Assembly: GCA_964474285.1 (NCBI GenBank)
Contig: CAYYSD010000002.1
Coordinates: forward strand, 4,009 to 68,008
Source of the DNA: JACRBT01 sp964474285
Lineage (GTDB): Bacteria; Chloroflexota; Dehalococcoidia; Tepidiformales; Tepidiformaceae
Length of the DNA: 64,000 nucleotides
Direction of reading: 5' to 3'
This document shows, piece by piece, positions 1-8,597 of the stretch. Below the pieces are notes generated by a model. The model was not told the origin of the DNA. It saw only the letters and a list, made by a program, of their open reading frames with translations, and did no database searches. How positions within the stretch are numbered: the stretch's first letter is position 1; each line of letters opens with the position of its first letter. The translations under genes and the position numbers were made by a program.

Positions 1-1
1 C

Positions 2-109
2 GTTGCTGTCTCGCCCGACAAGAAGTTCGCAATCGTCGCCGGCTATAAGGGCACGGATGCGACGAGCGGGGGCAACGACGACGCGGTCCTGGGCCGCATC
101 AACTTCTAG
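2..109 (+). CDS. C-terminal end of a beta-propeller-like protein (partial)
   Basis: The window opens inside a reading frame that ends in TAG at 107-109, giving 35 residues. The residues include VSPDKKFAIVAGYKG, which resembles one blade of a WD40/YVTN-type beta-propeller. The rest of the gene lies before the window, so the function cannot be assigned. A good intrinsic terminator follows about 30 bases downstream, which supports this being a genuine gene end. Confidence 0.5.
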   Translation, partial: VAVSPDKKFAIVAGYKGTDATSGGNDDAVLGRINF

Positions 110-139
110 ACGTCGCTTCTGCACCCAACCCGGTAACGA

Positions 140-167
140 AAGGGGAGCTTACGGGCTCCCCTTCTTT
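140..167 (+). terminator. Rho-independent terminator
   Basis: A perfect 9-bp stem (AAGGGGAGC paired with GCTCCCCTT) encloses a 6-base loop and is followed by TTCTTT. It lies just after the partial beta-propeller-like gene and probably ends that transcript. The TTG at 166, a possible start of the next reading frame, falls in its tail, which argues for a later start there. Confidence 0.75.
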
Positions 168-258
168 GCGCCCTGAACTCCCGGCCGCTCTCCGGTCGTT
201 ACGCGTTTCGGGTCGAGCCAACGTCCTTCCGCGTCTGTCGCACAGCTCCGGGAGCAAG

Positions 259-1161
259 GTGACATACTGGATCAAGGGATTCGCACGCAGTCCCGCGGAT
301 GGACTCGGGGAGAGGACGATCGGAACGTCAGAGGATGCTGGCCGGCCCGGTGGGGACCGCCAGGCGCTCGTGGAGCGCCGGCCGGACGTACCGCGCCGCT
401 TCGCAGCGGCCTGGCGGAGTCCAGTCGCGCGCGAGATGGTCATCGCGGTCGCTGCGTTTGTTGCCTACTTTGCCGTCCGCGGTCTCACCGAAGGACTGGT
501 CGAACGGGCGCAGGAAAACGCCCGGCTGATCATTCGAATCGAGAAGTGGCTCGGGATCTACATCGAGGGCAGCCTCCAGGTTTCGATCCTGGATAACGAC
601 CGGTTCGTGACGGCGATGAACTGGGTCTACATCTGGGGCCATTGGCCCGTGATCGCGATCGTTGCCATCTGGCTCGTGCACACACAGTACGACCACTACA
701 TCCTCACCCGGAACGCATTCCTCATCTCTGGCGCGATCGGGCTGGTGATCTTCGCCCTGCTCCCCGTCGCGCCGCCGCGTCTCGTTGGCGATGGGTTCAT
801 CGACACGGTCACCGAGCGTTCGATCTCCTATCGGGCACTGCAGCCGCCGCTGTTCACGAATCAATATGCGGCCATGCCGAGCCTGCACCTGGGCTGGGAC
901 CTGCTCATGGGCATCGCGCTCGTTCGATATGCCACGTGGTTGCCTTTGCGCGTCTTTGGTGTGCTTCTCCCCCTGTTCATGGGGGCCGCAATCATCCTGA
1001 CTGCGAACCACTTCATCCTCGATGGGATCGCGGGTGTTTCGCTTGCGATCTTCGGCCTGTGGGCTGCCGCCAGGTTCCGCTCCCGGTCTGCGCCGGAGGA
1101 GAAGGTAGAACCGCACCTTTCGGCGCCGCCCGGGAAGGGACATTCCCGTGAGGCGCGATGA
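259..1161 (+). CDS. PAP2-superfamily membrane phosphatase (inositolphosphotransferase type)
   Basis: Predicted integral-membrane phosphatase of about 300 residues, related to the Aur1/inositolphosphotransferase branch of the PAP2 superfamily. These enzymes act on lipid-linked or head-group phosphates at the outer face of the membrane. The family signature is visible as PSLH (His at about residue 210) and NHFILD (His about 251, Asp about 255), between several hydrophobic segments. The start is uncertain. The open frame extends back to a TTG at 166, inside a terminator. The GTG at 259 has GGGAG four bases upstream, and an ATG at 436 would begin just before the first membrane helix. The 3' end overlaps the next gene by 14 bases, so the two are probably co-transcribed. 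The family call is firm; the substrate is unknown. Confidence 0.75.
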   Translation: MTYWIKGFARSPADGLGERTIGTSEDAGRPGGDRQALVERRPDVPRRFAAAWRSPVAREMVIAVAAFVAYFAVRGLTEGLVERAQENARLIIRIEKWLGIYIEGSLQVSILDNDRFVTAMNWVYIWGHWPVIAIVAIWLVHTQYDHYILTRNAFLISGAIGLVIFALLPVAPPRLVGDGFIDTVTERSISYRALQPPLFTNQYAAMPSLHLGWDLLMGIALVRYATWLPLRVFGVLLPLFMGAAIILTANHFILDGIAGVSLAIFGLWAAARFRSRSAPEEKVEPHLSAPPGKGHSREAR

Positions 1162-1825
1162 CGTTTCGCCGGAACGGCCGCTCGTCGTTGCCCACCGCGC
1201 GGGAAACGACCTTCGCCGCAGTGCGGATGCGGCGCGCATGGGTGTGGACCTCATCGAGGTCGACGTCCGATCACACCGTGGCCGCCTTGAGGTTCGCCAC
1301 TCCAAGACAATGGGTCCCGTGCCGTTGCTCTGGGACCGCTGGTCGTTGGAACCAGGCTGGCGGCCCCGCCTCCTGTTGGAAGACGTCCTTGATCACTTCG
1401 ACCCGGAAACGGAACTCATGCTCGATATCAAGCGGGGCGACTCCGGCTTCCCGGTCAAACTCCGCGAAGCCATGCGCGAGCGAGCGCCCGGCATCAACTA
1501 CTCAGTCTGTTCGCAGTTCTGGGAGCTCCTCGAACCGTTCCGTGATGAGCCAGGCGTCCGCGTGATCCACAGCGTCGGCAACAGCCGGATGCTCAGGTCC
1601 GTCGTCTCGCGCATGGGCGGTGAAAGCGAGGGTATCGCGATTCACCAGCGCCTGCTCACGGAGGAGTCCGCTCAATACCTGTTGCGCCACGCGAAGGTCG
1701 TGCTCACCTGGCCCGTGAACGATGAGGCGACGTTCGAACGCCTGCGCGCATGGGGCGTCAACGGGTTCATCATCGACAGCCCGGCTTTGCTCGCGCGAGT
1801 GGTGGACGGCGGCCGCCAAGCGTAG
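1148..1825 (+). CDS. Glycerophosphodiester phosphodiesterase family protein
   Basis: A 225-residue protein of the GDPD/PI-PLC-like TIM-barrel family, which hydrolyses glycerophosphodiesters to glycerol-3-phosphate and an alcohol. The N-terminal HR pair is present (HRAGN, His16-Arg17). Acidic metal ligands follow in LIEVDV (Glu37, Asp39), with a second catalytic-type His at 51 (HSK, where HD is more usual) and a late WPVND. There is no signal peptide, so it is probably cytoplasmic. The GTG start overlaps the PAP2 gene, suggesting translational coupling and a shared role in phospholipid head-group turnover. The protein is slightly short for the family. Confidence 0.8.
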   Translation: MRRDDVSPERPLVVAHRAGNDLRRSADAARMGVDLIEVDVRSHRGRLEVRHSKTMGPVPLLWDRWSLEPGWRPRLLLEDVLDHFDPETELMLDIKRGDSGFPVKLREAMRERAPGINYSVCSQFWELLEPFRDEPGVRVIHSVGNSRMLRSVVSRMGGESEGIAIHQRLLTEESAQYLLRHAKVVLTWPVNDEATFERLRAWGVNGFIIDSPALLARVVDGGRQA

Positions 1826-1843
1826 ACCGGTTCGCCGCCGTCG

Positions 1844-3175
1844 TCAGTCTTTGATTCGGACGGGCGCCGGCGCCATGTGCCGGACGTGGCCGAGGTGGGT
1901 CAGTTCGAGGATGGCAAACAGCGCGAGCCCGACAATGCCGACGGCGAGGAATGTGGTACGGGCGCCGGCCACCTCCGTGCTCAGACCTGAAAGCGCTAGC
2001 GGCGCGACGCACAGCATGTCGGTGAACATGCCCTGCATGGCGAACACCCGGCCGTGTTGACCGGCGGGCGCGGTCGCGCTGAGAATCGCGCGCCCCGCGA
2101 TGGGTGTCACCGCGAAGCAAGTCCCCAGGAGCAGGCCGACCGGCACCACGACGAAGGTGCTGAGGCGCTCCGGGCTGGCGAGGAAGCTCACGAGGCCCTG
2201 GTCGCTCATGTGCGCGAGGCCTGCGATGAGGTCTCCAAGACCCGCCAGGGCGACGACCGAGACCACCGACCCCAGCAGCGTGAGGCGGAGGACCGACGGC
2301 GCGAAGGTGACTCGAAGCGAGCGTCCCGCCCAGGCAAGCCCGCCAAGCACGCCAATGCCCGCCGGGAGCAGGAGGACCATTTGTTCCGGGCTCCCGAGCT
2401 TGAGGTCGTTGCTGAGATAGGCGGGCAGGGCGATGAGCAATGACTTTGCCGCCAGTTCGCCGAACGCAAGGAGGACGCCGGCGTAGCCAGCGGACGACCA
2501 GCGGCTGAAGTACTGCAGCGGCCCCATGAACGAAAATGCCTGCCGGCACGATGCGACAGCGCCGCCGGCCGGAACCCTGAGGGCAAGCAACAGGCTTGTG
2601 CACGCCACGAGGACATAGACGGCCAGTGCCGTCCCGATCATGAAGGTCGGGCCGCCTAACCAGAACGCGACCGGGGCGAGGACAAAGAGGCCCGATCCCT
2701 GGCCCGCGTGTTGAAGCGCGACCAGGGCCGTGTGCGCGCGTGCCTGCTTGCCCGTCGCCACCACCTGGACGAGCGCCATTTCCGCCGGGGAGAACATCTG
2801 TGAAACCGTGGAATAGGCGAACGCGACCAGCGCCAGGTTGATCGGGTCACCGGGAACCACCAGTGCGGTGGCGATGACGAGCATCCGCCCCGAGGCGCCC
2901 GCAAACAGTGCCCGCGCCGGCCCGAGCCTGTCAGCCAGGGCCCCGGCCGGGAGGCCGAAGATCACGGCCGCGGCCATCATGGCGACGAAGACACTGCTCA
3001 GGCCCGCGGCGGCGGTGCCGCTGCCGCCTGCGAGCAGCAAGAGGCCGGCGAGGAACGTGCCCTGTCCTGCCTGGCTGAGTCCGCGATTGACATAGAAAAC
3101 GGCACGCGTCATTTGCGTGCCGTCGACGGCATTGGATTCGTCGCTAACCCTTCTCACCCGACCACACCATCCCAT
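1844..3175 (-). CDS. Major facilitator superfamily transporter
   Basis: A 443-residue polytopic membrane protein with about twelve hydrophobic segments. The cytoplasmic loop signature GALADRLGPARAL matches the MFS loop between helices 2 and 3. It resembles the MFS_1/EntS-like drug-exporter branch, but nothing in the sequence fixes the substrate. The gene runs convergent to the GDPD gene, with only 18 bases between stop codons. No clear ribosome site is seen at the chosen ATG (3175). An ATG at 3112, 21 codons later and closer to the first helix, is an equally good start. Confidence 0.75.
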   Translation of the reverse strand: MGWCGRVRRVSDESNAVDGTQMTRAVFYVNRGLSQAGQGTFLAGLLLLAGGSGTAAAGLSSVFVAMMAAAVIFGLPAGALADRLGPARALFAGASGRMLVIATALVVPGDPINLALVAFAYSTVSQMFSPAEMALVQVVATGKQARAHTALVALQHAGQGSGLFVLAPVAFWLGGPTFMIGTALAVYVLVACTSLLLALRVPAGGAVASCRQAFSFMGPLQYFSRWSSAGYAGVLLAFGELAAKSLLIALPAYLSNDLKLGSPEQMVLLLPAGIGVLGGLAWAGRSLRVTFAPSVLRLTLLGSVVSVVALAGLGDLIAGLAHMSDQGLVSFLASPERLSTFVVVPVGLLLGTCFAVTPIAGRAILSATAPAGQHGRVFAMQGMFTDMLCVAPLALSGLSTEVAGARTTFLAVGIVGLALFAILELTHLGHVRHMAPAPVRIKD

Positions 3176-3323
3176 TGACGAAGGTCCGCCGGCCGGACCA
3201 GGAGCTTCTTCTGACTATACGGCGTTCAACATCACGATGCTGTAAGGGAATCGCCCAGATCCACCGCCCAACGTAGCCCCTGTCACCGATTCTTCACACT
3301 TCCCGCCCAGGCCCTGCTATCCA

Positions 3324-3566
3324 ATGATACCGTGGAGCAACCGCCGAGGGCAAAGAACATTCCTCGACGTGCCGCCCCGTTTGGGCGTTTCCATCGATGA
3401 CCCTTCGGTACTTCTTTACGTCATCGAGGGCGCTCGGAAGGCCGATGCCCTGGCGTACAGGGGTGCCTGCGCGATCAGCCTGAGCGTCGTCCTGGGAACT
3501 GGCCCGATGTGCGAACGGGGCGAAACAGAAGGCCGGACGACTTGCCGTCCGGCCTTCCGAGAGTGA
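3324..3566 (+). pseudogene. Relic of a DUF3854-domain protein
   Basis: An 80-codon open frame whose first 60 residues contain LDVPPRLG followed by LLYVIEGARKADALA and RGACAISL. This pattern (LDV-PPR, then a TEG-KKADAL-RG-C-I-L block) is the Toprim-like core of DUF3854 proteins, which are usually several hundred residues long and occur on plasmids and integrative elements. Everything before and after is missing, and the frame runs on through the terminator hairpin at 3528-3557. I read it as a decayed fragment of a mobile-element replication gene, not a working gene. The family match is from memory of the motif. Confidence 0.45.
3528..3557 (-). terminator. Strong hairpin downstream of the copper ATPase gene
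   Basis: A perfect 12-bp stem (GAAGGCCGGACG paired with CGTCCGGCCTTC) with a 6-base loop lies 35 bases beyond the stop codon of the minus-strand P-type ATPase. The base run after it on the minus strand begins CTGTTTCG, a weak T-tract. It probably terminates the ATPase transcript. Confidence 0.6.
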
Positions 3567-3591
3567 ACACGGTCCGAGATGGACCCCAGCC

Positions 3592-5898
3592 CTACGCGCT
3601 CGCCGGTTCGAGGGCGAGTGGCATCTCGCGGTGAGCCTCTTCCTCCACGCTGCGCAAGTGCTTGCCCTGGCGGCGAAGGAGGACGGCGTTGGTCGCGACG
3701 ATGATGGACGAGACTGACATCAGCAGGGCCGCCATCTCCGGCCGGATCTGGAGGCCGGTGCTGCTGTAGAGGAGGCCCGCCGCGAGCGGGATGGCGAGAA
3801 GGTTGTAGATCGATGCCCAGAAGAGGTTTTGTTTCATCTTCCGCATCGTCGCCTTGCTCAGGTCGATCGCCTTGAGGATGTCGATGGGGTCGCTGCGCAT
3901 GAGGACGACCGATGCCGTTTCGATTGCCACGTCCGTGCCGGCGCCGATGGCGATGCCGACATCCGCCGCGGCGAGGGCGGGCGCGTCGTTGACGCCGTCC
4001 CCAACCATCGCAACCACCTTGCCTTCGGCCTGGAGTTTACGCACGTAGTCAGCCTTATCCGCAGGCTTCACATTCGCGAAGACGCGGTCGATGCCGGCCA
4101 GCGCAGCCACAGCCCGGCCCGTACCCTCGTTGTCTCCGGTGAGGAGCGAGACTTCGATTCCCTGCTTCCGGAATGCGCGAACCGTGGCTGCGGCTGTCGG
4201 ACGAACGACATCGGCGAGTGCGATGACCCCTGCCGCCTGTCCGTCGACCGCGACGGCGACCACCGTTCGGCCCGCGCTGGCGATCTCATTCGCACGTGAT
4301 TCGAGGGCATTCGCTTCCACGCCCTCGCGACGAAGCAGATCCAGGCTCCCTACAAGGACTTGCTTGCCTTCCACCAGCCCCCTGGCACCGTAGCCGGGCA
4401 CGTTTTCCGCGTCTTCGAAGCCTGGCAGGTCGTGAAGGCCATGCGAATGGGTGGCGTTCACAACTGCCTCAGCGAGCGGGTGCGTGGACGAACGTTCGAG
4501 CGCGGCCGCGAACCGGAGCAGTTCGCGCTCCTCCCAGCCGGGAGCGGGCGCGAGCTCGACAACCCTGGGCCTGCCTTCCGTGATGGTGCCGGTCTTGTCG
4601 AGCACGATTGCGTTGACCGCTGAGACGCGTTCGAGCGTCGCGGCGTCCTTGATCAAGATCTTGTGTCGCGCGCCCAGGCCGGTGGCCACAGCGACGGCCG
4701 TCGGCGTCGCAAGCCCGAGCGCATCCGGGCAGGCGATCACCACCGCCGCGATGGCGAATCGCAGCGACGTCGCCGGTTCGCCGTCGAAAAGCATCCACCC
4801 GGCGAACGTGAGGAGCCCTGAACCCACCGCGACCACAACAAGGAGCGCCGCTGCGCGGTCGGCGATGCGTTGGGCCGGCGCACGGGACGCCTGGGCGTTC
4901 TGCACCAGGCCGATGATTCGCCCGAGAACGGTCTCGCTTCCAATCCCGACCGCTTCGATGAGCAGAAGTCCGTCTCCATTCACCGACCCGGCCACCAGAT
5001 CGTCTCCAACCCCGCGCTCCACGGGCAGTGATTCACCAGTGACGAGTGATTCGTCAATGGAGCTGCGCCCTTCGAGTACGCGGCCATCGACCGGCACTCG
5101 TTGCCCGGGCCGAACGCGCACACGGTCTCCCGGGACCACCTCAGCCGTATCCACTTCGAACTCGTTGCCTTGCCGGACCACGAGGGCTCTCTCCGGGACA
5201 AGTGTAAGGAGTGCGCGGAGGGCATCGGTCGTTCCGCGGCGGCTTCGCATTTCCATCCAATGGCCGAACAGCACGAAGGTGATGAGCATCGCTGCCGCTT
5301 CGTAGAAGACTTCGCCGCCGCCGGTGAACGTCACGCCGACGGAATAGAGGTAAGCTGCGGCCACGCCCGTCGTGATGAGGACGGACATGTCGAGCGTTCG
5401 GCCTCGCAGCGCATAGAACGTGCCCTGGATGAAGACCCAGCCGCCGTAGAGGACCACGGGCGTCGCAACGAGGAAGCCCATCCACTCCATCGAGAGTCCG
5501 AACGGGGCCGGGGGCATTCCCCCGAAGATGGCCTCGCCAAGCTCCGAGTAGAGGACCACCGGGACCGTGAGAAGCAACGAGATGAGGAAGCGGTTCCGCA
5601 TGTACCGTTCCATCGAGGCCGCCATACGCGGGTCCGCCATCATTGCGGCGTGGTCATGCCCGCCGCCGTGGCCCTGGTGCGATCCGGAACTCGCGGAAGG
5701 TGACGCCTTACTGCGTTCCGGGTGGGTGTCATGGCTCAAAGGGGCGGCTGGTGACGGCGCCTGACCGGAGTGGCCAGCGTGCCCGTTCGAGTGCGGCGCC
5801 TGTGACGGTTCCGGGACGACGGTCCGCGCACGTTGTGGTTGGCCGGTCCCCTGGGAATGGTGTCCCTGGTGCCCAAATTCTTTGTTGTCCGCTGTCAT
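3592..5898 (-). CDS. Copper/heavy-metal translocating P1B-type ATPase with His-rich N-terminus and CPD motif
   Basis: A 768-residue membrane pump expected to export copper or a related metal using ATP. The first ~95 residues are rich in His, Gly and Ser (HQGHH, HSNGHAGHSG, SHQGHGGGHDH) and replace the usual CxxC metal-binding domains. Helices, the TGES actuator loop, DKTGT (phosphorylated Asp about 434), STHPLAEAV and GDGVNDAP follow in normal order. The transmembrane metal motif is CPD (about residues 390-392), not CPC or CPH, so metal specificity cannot be read off directly. The frame opens at a TTG (5910), but the ATG at 5898 has GAGGG five bases upstream and was chosen. The gene precedes a hairpin terminator and sits beside a cupredoxin and metal-type regulators, supporting a role in copper resistance. 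Confidence 0.88.
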   Translation of the reverse strand: MTADNKEFGHQGHHSQGTGQPQRARTVVPEPSQAPHSNGHAGHSGQAPSPAAPLSHDTHPERSKASPSASSGSHQGHGGGHDHAAMMADPRMAASMERYMRNRFLISLLLTVPVVLYSELGEAIFGGMPPAPFGLSMEWMGFLVATPVVLYGGWVFIQGTFYALRGRTLDMSVLITTGVAAAYLYSVGVTFTGGGEVFYEAAAMLITFVLFGHWMEMRSRRGTTDALRALLTLVPERALVVRQGNEFEVDTAEVVPGDRVRVRPGQRVPVDGRVLEGRSSIDESLVTGESLPVERGVGDDLVAGSVNGDGLLLIEAVGIGSETVLGRIIGLVQNAQASRAPAQRIADRAAALLVVVAVGSGLLTFAGWMLFDGEPATSLRFAIAAVVIACPDALGLATPTAVAVATGLGARHKILIKDAATLERVSAVNAIVLDKTGTITEGRPRVVELAPAPGWEERELLRFAAALERSSTHPLAEAVVNATHSHGLHDLPGFEDAENVPGYGARGLVEGKQVLVGSLDLLRREGVEANALESRANEIASAGRTVVAVAVDGQAAGVIALADVVRPTAAATVRAFRKQGIEVSLLTGDNEGTGRAVAALAGIDRVFANVKPADKADYVRKLQAEGKVVAMVGDGVNDAPALAAADVGIAIGAGTDVAIETASVVLMRSDPIDILKAIDLSKATMRKMKQNLFWASIYNLLAIPLAAGLLYSSTGLQIRPEMAALLMSVSSIIVATNAVLLRRQGKHLRSVEEEAHREMPLALEPASA

Positions 5899-6126
5899 GT
5901 CGACCCTCAACTTCCGGCAACGTTTGCCCTGTCAGACTCTGAGAGGCGCTTCTGTCGTCTCTCGATTGAAGAGACGTGCGCGATGTTCCCGGGTTACAGA
6001 TGAGGGGATGGCCGACAGTCGCCCACGTTGAGCCTGAACGATGCCTGCCGTTCCGGCCGGCGCCGGCGTGGGAGACGCTTCGGAACTCCCACGCGCGCAC
6101 TGCCCTTGGAGCTCCGCCCGGGGGTC

Positions 6127-6615
6127 CTACTCGGTGACCTCGAAGGGCGTGTGCATGCCTTTGGGGTAGTGACCGATGACCTGCCCTTTGATCTGTTCCA
6201 CCACGCTACAGGCGAGCTCGTATTCGCCGCGACCCAGTGTCAACGTCAGCGCTTTCGCCTCTCCCATCTTGAGTCCCTGGACCTGGCCCACCAGCTCGAA
6301 GTTCCCGCCCGCAGACTTCTTCATCACCTGGAGGTCGTGGATCACGCCTCCCTCGTCGCTGTCGTGGGCGTGCGCGATGTCATGAACGGCCCAGAAGGTC
6401 ACTGAACCCGCCCTGGCTGAAGGCCGGGACGGTTGCACAGCCCAGTTGACCAGGTCGACGCGTATCGACCCTGCGGGGGCGTCGCCCCCGGCGGTCACCC
6501 CCGTTTGCCCATCGCTCCCGTGGGTATCCTCATCGCCGCCGCACGCGCCTGCGAATGCTGCAAAGCCGGGGAGTAGCAGGAAGAGTGCGGCGAGCGTTGT
6601 TAGTCGTCTGCTCAT
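6127..6615 (-). CDS. Cupredoxin-like secreted protein
   Basis: A 162-residue exported protein with a hydrophobic N-terminus ending in FAGAC, a weak lipobox that could make it a lipoprotein. The C-terminal half has an HDLQV strand and a Cys-(12)-His-(4)-Met arrangement (ACSV, then GHYPKGM), the ligand pattern of a type-1 copper site. It probably binds copper outside the membrane as carrier or scavenger beside the metal pump. GGAGG lies 5-6 bases before the ATG at 6615, which decides this start over the ATG at 6627. The spacing inside the copper loop is longer than in plastocyanin, closer to sulfocyanin-like or additional cupredoxins. Confidence 0.72.
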   Translation of the reverse strand: MSRRLTTLAALFLLLPGFAAFAGACGGDEDTHGSDGQTGVTAGGDAPAGSIRVDLVNWAVQPSRPSARAGSVTFWAVHDIAHAHDSDEGGVIHDLQVMKKSAGGNFELVGQVQGLKMGEAKALTLTLGRGEYELACSVVEQIKGQVIGHYPKGMHTPFEVTE

Positions 6616-6749
6616 GATGTCCTCCATTCAAGAGATCTCGTCTCGTTCTGGTTGGCAGACGAACGCGGGCGTTCGACCGCGCAGTCCAGAGTCCATGCCA
6701 GCGGGAAGGCAGCGGGAACTCACCTCGTTGTCCGGCCAGGTTGGTCGCA

Positions 6750-6983
6750 TTAGAGGCGGAGTTTGTGGATCACCCGGTCATACTCCTCTTCGGAAATGTC
6801 CCCGGCCGCATAGCGCCGGCGTGCGATCTCGGCCGCGCTCTCCGGCGGCGCCGGAGCCTCGTGGCCGCCTCCCCGCGCTTCGAAGACCCTGCTGAACAGG
6901 TACGTACACGCGGCGATAAGCAGCACCCAGGACACGGCCCCGAAGGCCATCCACCAGCCCATCCCTTCGTGTGGAGCCCACAT
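6750..6983 (-). CDS. Small membrane protein with C-terminal SHOCT domain
   Basis: A 77-residue protein with one transmembrane helix (about residues 10-30) and a C-terminal SHOCT motif, IARRRYAAGDISEEEYDRVIHKL. SHOCT segments are short helical oligomerisation modules often found in membrane or periplasmic proteins near copper genes. The start at 6983 follows GGGAGGAG about nine bases away. A longer frame upstream is not needed. It is the first gene of the minus-strand copper genes and faces the BlaI-type regulator, with a palindromic operator in between. Confidence 0.72.
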   Translation of the reverse strand: MWAPHEGMGWWMAFGAVSWVLLIAACTYLFSRVFEARGGGHEAPAPPESAAEIARRRYAAGDISEEEYDRVIHKLRL

Positions 6984-7016
6984 GTCTTCAGACTCCTCCC
7001 TTCCTCGGATCGCTGT

Positions 7017-7033
7017 TACTACTCCATGTAGTA
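7017..7033. promoter_or_regulatory. Palindromic operator of BlaI/CopY type
   Basis: TACTAC and GTAGTA form a perfect 6-bp inverted repeat around a 5-base centre. This resembles the TACA/TGTA and TACTAC-type operators bound by BlaI, MecI and CopY repressors. It lies between the SHOCT gene (start 6983, minus) and the BlaI-family gene (start 7215, plus), so it could control both directions. The site is seen directly; the assignment to the neighbour is inference. Confidence 0.6.
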
Positions 7034-7214
7034 TTACAGACATGGTCGACTCGCAACGTTCCGTCGGCGACGGCCACCCGGCCGTCCGCTCAGGGACCGT
7101 TCGGTCATCCCTTTCCCGCGCTTTGACTCGGCTGGAGGTCCGGTGGGACACGACAATTGGCCCCACTGGCCCTGAGCGCTCGCCGGGCCACAGGGGTACA
7201 TTGGCAGGAACGCC

Positions 7215-7589
7215 ATGAAGACGAAGCTCGCAACTGTCGGAGAACTTGAGGGCGCCGTGCTTGAAGCCCTCTGGGAGGAAGGTGAGCTATCGACGCCGGC
7301 CGTGCACGAGAAGGTCGGGTCGCCCCGAACGCTCGCCTACACCACCATCCTCACGGTCCTGCAGCGACTCCTCAAGAAGGGGCTGGTCACGCGACGCGAG
7401 GCAGGGCGGGCGCACCTTTACAGCGCAGCGCTCTCCCGGGAGGAATTCGAACGGCTTCGGGGGGCAGCCCTGGCGGCAACGCTTACGCAGCTCGGTGAGT
7501 CCGGCATGGTGGCCTTTCTCGCCGAAGCGGAACGGTTGGATCCCGGGGCGTTCGAGGCACTTCGCGCGAAGCTCCGGAGTCGACCATGA
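7215..7589 (+). CDS. BlaI/MecI/CopY-family transcriptional repressor
   Basis: A 124-residue winged-helix regulator. The N-terminal 80 residues carry the Penicillinase_R pattern (GELEGAVLEALW, then AYTTILTVLQRLLKKGLVTR, then GRAHLYSA). BlaI and MecI are released by proteolysis triggered by an M56-family sensor protease, and CopY is released by copper. Here an M56 protease gene overlaps the stop codon (ATGA), so a protease-linked release is likely. The surrounding genes point to metal stress, not beta-lactams. A palindromic operator lies about 180 bases upstream. Confidence 0.85.
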   Translation: MKTKLATVGELEGAVLEALWEEGELSTPAVHEKVGSPRTLAYTTILTVLQRLLKKGLVTRREAGRAHLYSAALSREEFERLRGAALAATLTQLGESGMVAFLAEAERLDPGAFEALRAKLRSRP

Positions 7590-8386
7590 GCGGTCGATTT
7601 CGGACGCTCATCGTCGTCACGCTCCTGGCCGTGATCGCGACGCCTGCTGCCACGACACAACCCGTGGCTGGTCACCTGCTGACGCTCAACCTGGATCGCG
7701 CCGCGAGCGAGTTTCAGCACGGAACGGTGTTGCTCCTGGTGCTGCTCGTAATTGTGTCGTCGATGCCTCTGCTCGGTGTGATCGCGGCCCTTGGTCGATG
7801 GATTGCTGTGCGGAAATCCGTCGCTGCGACCCTGGCGCGCTGCGAATTGCGATCTACTCGAGAAGGGATCCCGTATCGAGTGGCGCCACTGCCCGGAGTG
7901 TCCTTCTTTACCGTCGGTGTCGTCCGTCCTGCCATCTTCGCCAGCCGGGCCGCGGTTCGCGACCTCTCGCCGGAAGCGTTTCGCGCTGCCATCCTCCACG
8001 AACGCGAACACGTGAGAAGACACGACCCAGGCTGGCGGCTTGCACTCGCATTGCTCGAAGCAGCGCTCAAACCGATCCCTCCCATCCGCCGTGTCGTCTC
8101 TGCGTTGGTCCTTGAGAGTGAGTTCCTTGCGGACCAGGGCGCCATTGCCGCCGGTGCCGCCCGCGAGCATCTGTTCGACGCGATGGTCGCAGCGGCCAGC
8201 CCGTCGCCTGCACATGGAATCGGTCTGACGAACGCCGGTGTTGCCCAAAGACTCGAAGCCCTTGCCAGGCCTTCGGAGCGGCCTCAGGCGGCCAATGCAG
8301 CCCCTCTCGCCTGGGTTGCCTTCGGGCTCGTTGCGGTTCCCCTCGCGGTGCACGGACTGTTCTGGATGGGCGCGGTCTGTTTGTAG
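7586..8386 (+). CDS. M56-family (BlaR1-like) membrane metallopeptidase
   Basis: A 266-residue membrane protein with N-terminal hydrophobic segments (about 5-30 and 45-70), a zinc site HEREH (His138, Glu139, His142) and a downstream ESEFLAD that supplies the third ligand. C-terminal hydrophobic stretches follow. This is the protease half of BlaR1/MecR1 without a penicillin-binding sensor domain. It probably cleaves the BlaI-type repressor encoded just upstream, whose stop codon it overlaps. What signal opens it is unknown; the copper neighbourhood suggests metal or envelope stress. Confidence 0.82.
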   Translation: MSGRFRTLIVVTLLAVIATPAATTQPVAGHLLTLNLDRAASEFQHGTVLLLVLLVIVSSMPLLGVIAALGRWIAVRKSVAATLARCELRSTREGIPYRVAPLPGVSFFTVGVVRPAIFASRAAVRDLSPEAFRAAILHEREHVRRHDPGWRLALALLEAALKPIPPIRRVVSALVLESEFLADQGAIAAGAAREHLFDAMVAAASPSPAHGIGLTNAGVAQRLEALARPSERPQAANAAPLAWVAFGLVAVPLAVHGLFWMGAVCL

Positions 8387-8597
8387 CGTACTCGCGCTTC
8401 GCCGCCCAGATCTCGTTGGGTGCGCACCGCAGGCAGGGCGGAACTGCAAACGCCGTTACCAAGCGAAGACTCCGGGCCGTTTGGACGCCGGTTTTGGTCC
8501 ATTCGATCCGTGCCAGGCAACCGTAACCGCGGCAACTCTTACAGGGCGTAGTAGTTGACCGCTCCGGGAAGGGGCGCCGCGCAAGGGGGTGCAGAAC

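Noticed and set aside
166..258. TTG start for the PAP2-type gene
   Set aside because: It lies in the tail of a strong terminator and would add 31 residues with no domain content. The GTG at 259 is better, though not certain.
8540..8556. Second BlaI-type operator before the PCYCGC gene (GTAGTA half-site)
   Set aside because: Only one half-site is clear; the other half does not match TACTAC, so the evidence is too weak.
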